A stretch of DNA of 8,482 nucleotides from NCBI GenBank assembly GCA_017540285.1, contig JAFYBI010000101.1, positions 1-8,482 of the forward strand, written 5' to 3'. How positions within the stretch are numbered: position 1 is the stretch's first letter; every line of letters starts with the position of its first letter. Both the position numbers and the translations under genes were made by a program. Positions 6,803 through 8,482 of this stretch are shown here, in pieces. A model generated the notes under the pieces. That model was not told where the DNA came from. It ran no database searches and saw only the letters and a list, made by a program, of their open reading frames with translations. The DNA is from Clostridia bacterium. GTDB lineage: Bacteria; Bacillota; Clostridia; Oscillospirales; CAG-272.

Positions 6803-7633
6803 TCAGTCCTCCTCTCGGACGATCGGAACGAAGATCCGTTCCGTGTATTTTCGGCTTGTTTCCGCATAGGTCTCGAATTCGTACCCCGGGCCGCGCCGCC
6901 AGCCGTTTTCCGGCATCCAGACGCCGTAGATCCAGTCCCATGTCGTCTGGATCACCCGTACGAAATCGTGCTGTTCCGACGCCGCGGTGTCAAACGCGGC
7001 ATAGATGCCCGCCCGGATCTCCATCCGGACCGTACCGGCCGTGTCTCCCTTCGCCCGCTCCTCGCGAATGCCGATGCTGTACGCAAGCTTCCCGTCCGGA
7101 CGCCGGATCATGATTCCGTAATCCTCTTCAGTCGTACCGCCGGATAGCCGGAGAGAGCGTTTCTCCGCGTTGTATCGGTTCCACGCGGTCGGAGCGAAGT
7201 CCGTGCCGAAGGGATAGGCGAGGACGGCAAAGCCTTCGAGGCGGCAGATCGAGACGGCGGGAGCCGGGTCTCCTCTCTCGAAGGAGAATGGCGGATAGAG
7301 ACGCAGACTGCACGCCGCGTTGCGGAAGGCCGACGGAAGGATCCCGTGTTCCTTTTTGAAAGCCCGTGTGAAGTTCTCCCGGGAATTGAATCCCCACGCG
7401 AACGCGATGTCGGACATGGACTCCCCTTTTCCGATCCGTCGCACGATCTCCGAGATCCGGCGCTTGCGCACATAATCGGCGGGTGTGAGGCGGACCGCCT
7501 TCCGGAATGCGCGCAGAAAGTGAAATTCGGAATAGCCTGCCACCCCTGCGAGCGCGGCGACATCGAGGACCGTGTCGTCAGCGAGGTGCTCTTCAATATA
7601 GGAGACGACTCGCTCGATGTGTTCCCGTTCCAC
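6803..7633 (-). CDS. AraC-family transcriptional regulator with C-terminal GyrI-like effector-binding domain
   Basis: This 276-residue protein starts directly with the AraC-type DNA-binding domain. The first helix-turn-helix is at about 23-45 (LDVAALAGVAGYSEFHFLRA), the second at about 73-94 (MSDIAFAWGFNSRENFTRAF), and the usual closing GILPSAFR is at 97-104. Residues about 126-272 form an effector-binding domain of the kind in Rob/SoxS-like and GyrI-like proteins, with LAYSIGIREE, IRAGIYAAFDT and WDWIYGVWMPENGWRRGPG. Ligand binding there would alter transcription of its targets. The start is GTG 7633, preceded by AAGGGGGGAG; no in-frame ATG lies between it and residue 73. It heads a two-gene operon with the stand-alone GyrI-like protein 2 nt downstream. 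Promoter and a leader of about 85 nt lie upstream. Such regulators often sit beside an efflux pump or act on their own operon; no pump is visible here. Confidence 0.93.
   Translation of the reverse strand: MEREHIERVVSYIEEHLADDTVLDVAALAGVAGYSEFHFLRAFRKAVRLTPADYVRKRRISEIVRRIGKGESMSDIAFAWGFNSRENFTRAFKKEHGILPSAFRNAACSLRLYPPFSFERGDPAPAVSICRLEGFAVLAYPFGTDFAPTAWNRYNAEKRSLRLSGGTTEEDYGIMIRRPDGKLAYSIGIREERAKGDTAGTVRMEIRAGIYAAFDTAASEQHDFVRVIQTTWDWIYGVWMPENGWRRGPGYEFETYAETSRKYTERIFVPIVREED
6808..6813 (-). promoter_or_regulatory. Ribosome binding site that fixes the GyrI-like start at 6800
   Basis: The minus strand reads AGGAGG with 7 nt to the ATG at 6800. It lies inside the last codons of the AraC-type gene and decides against the upstream in-frame start at 6941. 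Confidence 0.9.
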
Positions 7634-7704
7634 GTTGCTCCCCCCTTCCGCCCTTCCTATGATACACCATCGGTCAGCCGCACGCTTGATAAATCCTGCG
7701 CTTT

Positions 7705-7733
7705 TTGCATGCTTTCGCCAAAAACATTATAAC
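7705..7733 (+). promoter_or_regulatory. Possible opposing promoter overlapping the AraC-gene promoter
   Basis: On the plus strand TTGCAT (7705-7710), a 17-nt spacer and TATAAC (7728-7733) form a moderate sigma-A-like promoter that shares its TTATAA core with the minus-strand promoter. A transcript would start near 7740, just before AAGGAGGT (7743-7750) and GTG 7755. The symmetry of the TTATAA core could produce this match by chance. Confidence 0.35.
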
Positions 7734-7754
7734 AGATTCCGCAAGGAGGTGCAA
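7726..7754 (-). promoter_or_regulatory. Promoter for the AraC/GyrI-like operon
   Basis: On the minus strand TTGCAC (7749-7754) is followed after 17 nt by a perfect TATAAT (7726-7731), with TG in the extended -10 position. Transcription should start near 7719, about 85 nt before the GTG start at 7633. Confidence 0.82.
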
Positions 7755-7782
7755 GTGCAGCCGCACAAAAAACGCATCCCCG

Positions 7783-7814
7783 GGAAATCTTCACTAATTT
7801 TAGCGATGATTTCC
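7783..7814. promoter_or_regulatory. 32-bp imperfect palindrome, candidate operator
   Basis: GGAAATC (7783-7789) mirrors GATTTCC (7808-7814), and CTAA (7794-7797) mirrors TTAG (7800-7803). By hand 13 of 16 half-site positions pair. It lies between the divergent promoters and covers the -35 region of the plus-strand promoter (-10 at 7829-7834), where a bound repressor could block transcription. No T run follows, so it is not a terminator. The regulator is unknown; the AraC-type protein next door is one candidate, although AraC proteins more often use direct repeats. Confidence 0.6.
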
Positions 7815-7825
7815 GGGCGGGAATA

Positions 7826-7834
7826 TGCTATAAT
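7826..7834 (+). promoter_or_regulatory. Extended -10 promoter for the zinc-ribbon membrane protein gene
   Basis: TGCTATAAT (7826-7834) is a perfect extended -10 element. The expected -35 position (about 7806-7811, ATGATT) is poor and lies in the palindrome, which suggests reliance on the extended -10 or on an activator. Transcription should start near 7841, leaving a leader of about 60 nt before ATG 7902. Confidence 0.78.
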
Positions 7835-7901
7835 AGGACCGTCAAAGGGCGCGGGACGCGTTTTGTTCCCCGTCCACGATCAAATTTCTGGAGGTGTTCC
7901 C

Positions 7902-8357
7902 ATGAAGTTTTGCCCGAACTGTCATCTCACCTACGATGATACCGCCAATGTCTGCGGTCAGTGCGGCGGCCCTCTGTCCGTGATCCCGCAGCAGGTCCAG
8001 CAGCAGGCGGCGTATGATCCCACCGATCACACCGCCGAATTCTCCCCGCAGGACATTTCCGACAACAAGGTGTTCGCGATGCTCCCGTACCTGATGAGCT
8101 TCATCGGCGTCATCATCGCCCTGCTCGCCGCGCCGGCTTCTCCCTTCACGATGTTCCACGTCCGTCAGGGTCTGAAGCTCTCCGTCGTCTCGATCCTCGT
8201 GACCATCATCGGCACGATCATCCCGATCCTCGGCTGGATCGCCGCCGGTATCTGCGTCGTGATCCTCCTCGTGGTCGAGATCATCTGCTTCTTCCGCGTC
8301 TGCAAGGGTCAGGCGAAGGAAGCCCCGATCGTCAAGAATTTCGGCTTCCTGAAATAA
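7902..8357 (+). CDS. Zinc-ribbon membrane protein with DUF4870/Tic20-like region
   Basis: This 151-residue protein begins with a short zinc ribbon: C4 and C7 in CPNC, then C18 and C21 in CGQC, spaced to hold one metal ion. A Gln-rich flexible linker (about 25-50) leads to a membrane domain of about three helices (roughly 57-76, 92-112 and 113-131). The stretch DNKVFAMLPYLMSFIG together with FHVRQGLKLS resembles the DUF4870/Tic20-like family, small membrane proteins of unknown function common in Firmicutes. The start is ATG 7902, with GGAGGTG at 7890-7896 and a 5-nt gap; the first residues form the zinc ribbon, which supports it. The frame is open further upstream across the promoter and palindrome, so a longer form from GTG 7755 is possible but less likely. 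It is a single-gene unit with its own promoter and terminator, transcribed away from the AraC-type gene. Confidence 0.88.
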   Translation: MKFCPNCHLTYDDTANVCGQCGGPLSVIPQQVQQQAAYDPTDHTAEFSPQDISDNKVFAMLPYLMSFIGVIIALLAAPASPFTMFHVRQGLKLSVVSILVTIIGTIIPILGWIAAGICVVILLVVEIICFFRVCKGQAKEAPIVKNFGFLK

Positions 8358-8372
8358 GATCGGATCCAAACG

Positions 8373-8402
8373 AGAAAGCTCCTCGGGGAGCTTTCTTTTT
8401 TT
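8373..8402 (+). terminator. Intrinsic terminator after the zinc-ribbon gene
   Basis: AGAAAGCTCC (8373-8382) pairs perfectly with GGAGCTTTCT (8387-8396) around a TCGG tetraloop, followed by seven T residues (8396-8402). It begins 16 nt after the stop codon. Confidence 0.95.
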
Positions 8403-8407
8403 GGCCG

Positions 8408-8461
8408 CCGCGGGCCGGGTGGTGCCCGTGGACAGGAAGAGCGCGCGTCGAAGGTGCGCGC
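8408..8461. other. G+C-rich tail with two adjacent hairpins, nature unknown
   Basis: After the terminator no gene is recognisable. Positions 8408-8415 can pair with 8424-8431 (8 bp, one wobble, 8-nt loop), and 8441-8449 with 8453-8461 (9 bp, two wobbles, GAA loop). A direct repeat of CCGCGGGG follows at 8463-8470 and 8472-8479. It could be the start of a structured RNA or simply G+C-rich spacer; the window ends too soon to tell. Confidence 0.3.
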
Positions 8462-8482
8462 GCCGCGGGGTCCGCGGGGACA

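Noticed and set aside
6801..6941. Longer N terminus for the GyrI-like protein (start at 6941)
   Set aside because: It would overlap the AraC-type gene by about 140 nt, and a strong AGGAGG sits 7 nt before ATG 6800, where the conserved domain begins.
7657..7710. A 17-residue leader reading frame (minus strand) between the AraC-gene promoter and its GTG start
   Set aside because: It has an ATG and a TAG, but no ribosome binding site, its ATG is only about 9 nt after the expected transcript start, and it has no run of one amino acid codon as attenuator peptides do. Chance is the better explanation.
7783..7814. The palindrome as a terminator
   Set aside because: No T run follows either arm on either strand, and a perfect extended -10 element starts 12 nt later.

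Overview
The window is about 8.5 kb of G+C-rich bacterial DNA. It most resembles a high-G+C member of the Clostridia, such as an Oscillospirales or Christensenellales-type gut or rumen bacterium. The reasons are strong AGGAGG-type ribosome binding sites, TGnTATAAT (extended -10) promoters, short hairpin-plus-T terminators, and protein families typical of these bacteria: a three-domain S1-like protein ending in a WRYSPDGC motif, a 7TM sensor with an LTNDLH motif, and a zinc-ribbon/DUF4870-type membrane protein. The taxonomy is inferred from recall; no search was run. No tRNA, rRNA, insertion sequence, CRISPR array or phage gene was seen.

Layout. (1) Positions 1-1299, plus strand: the 3' part of a gene for a membrane-anchored, probably exported protein of unknown function, overlapping by 4 nt a small three-helix membrane protein. 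(2) Positions 1326-1370: a bidirectional terminator between convergent operons. (3) Positions 1396-6171, minus strand, transcribed from a good promoter at 6212-6240: a 7TM sensor with a degenerate kinase region, a HisKA_3-like histidine kinase, a NarL/LuxR-type response regulator, and an S1-domain RNA-binding protein. (4) Positions 6263-7633, minus strand: an AraC-family regulator with a C-terminal effector-binding (GyrI-like) domain, then a free-standing GyrI-like protein 2 nt downstream, then a terminator. (5) Positions 7634-7901: a divergent control region with promoters on both strands and a 32-bp imperfect palindrome. (6) Positions 7902-8357, plus strand: the zinc-ribbon membrane protein, followed by a strong terminator and an 80-nt G+C-rich tail that can fold into two hairpins.

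How the genes may work together. The 7TM protein and the histidine kinase are translationally coupled by an ATGA overlap and lie just before the only response regulator. The simplest model is that both sensors feed one regulator. The 7TM protein has no recognisable phospho-acceptor histidine, so it may modulate the active kinase. The S1-like gene follows by 45 nt with no clear promoter of its own and is probably co-transcribed. The AraC/GyrI pair looks like a small-molecule-responsive unit with two related ligand-binding modules. Nothing here is clearly a wholly new system. The least explained parts are the two-sensor/one-regulator/S1 operon, the palindrome in the 7.8-kb control region, and the unknown exported protein at the left edge.
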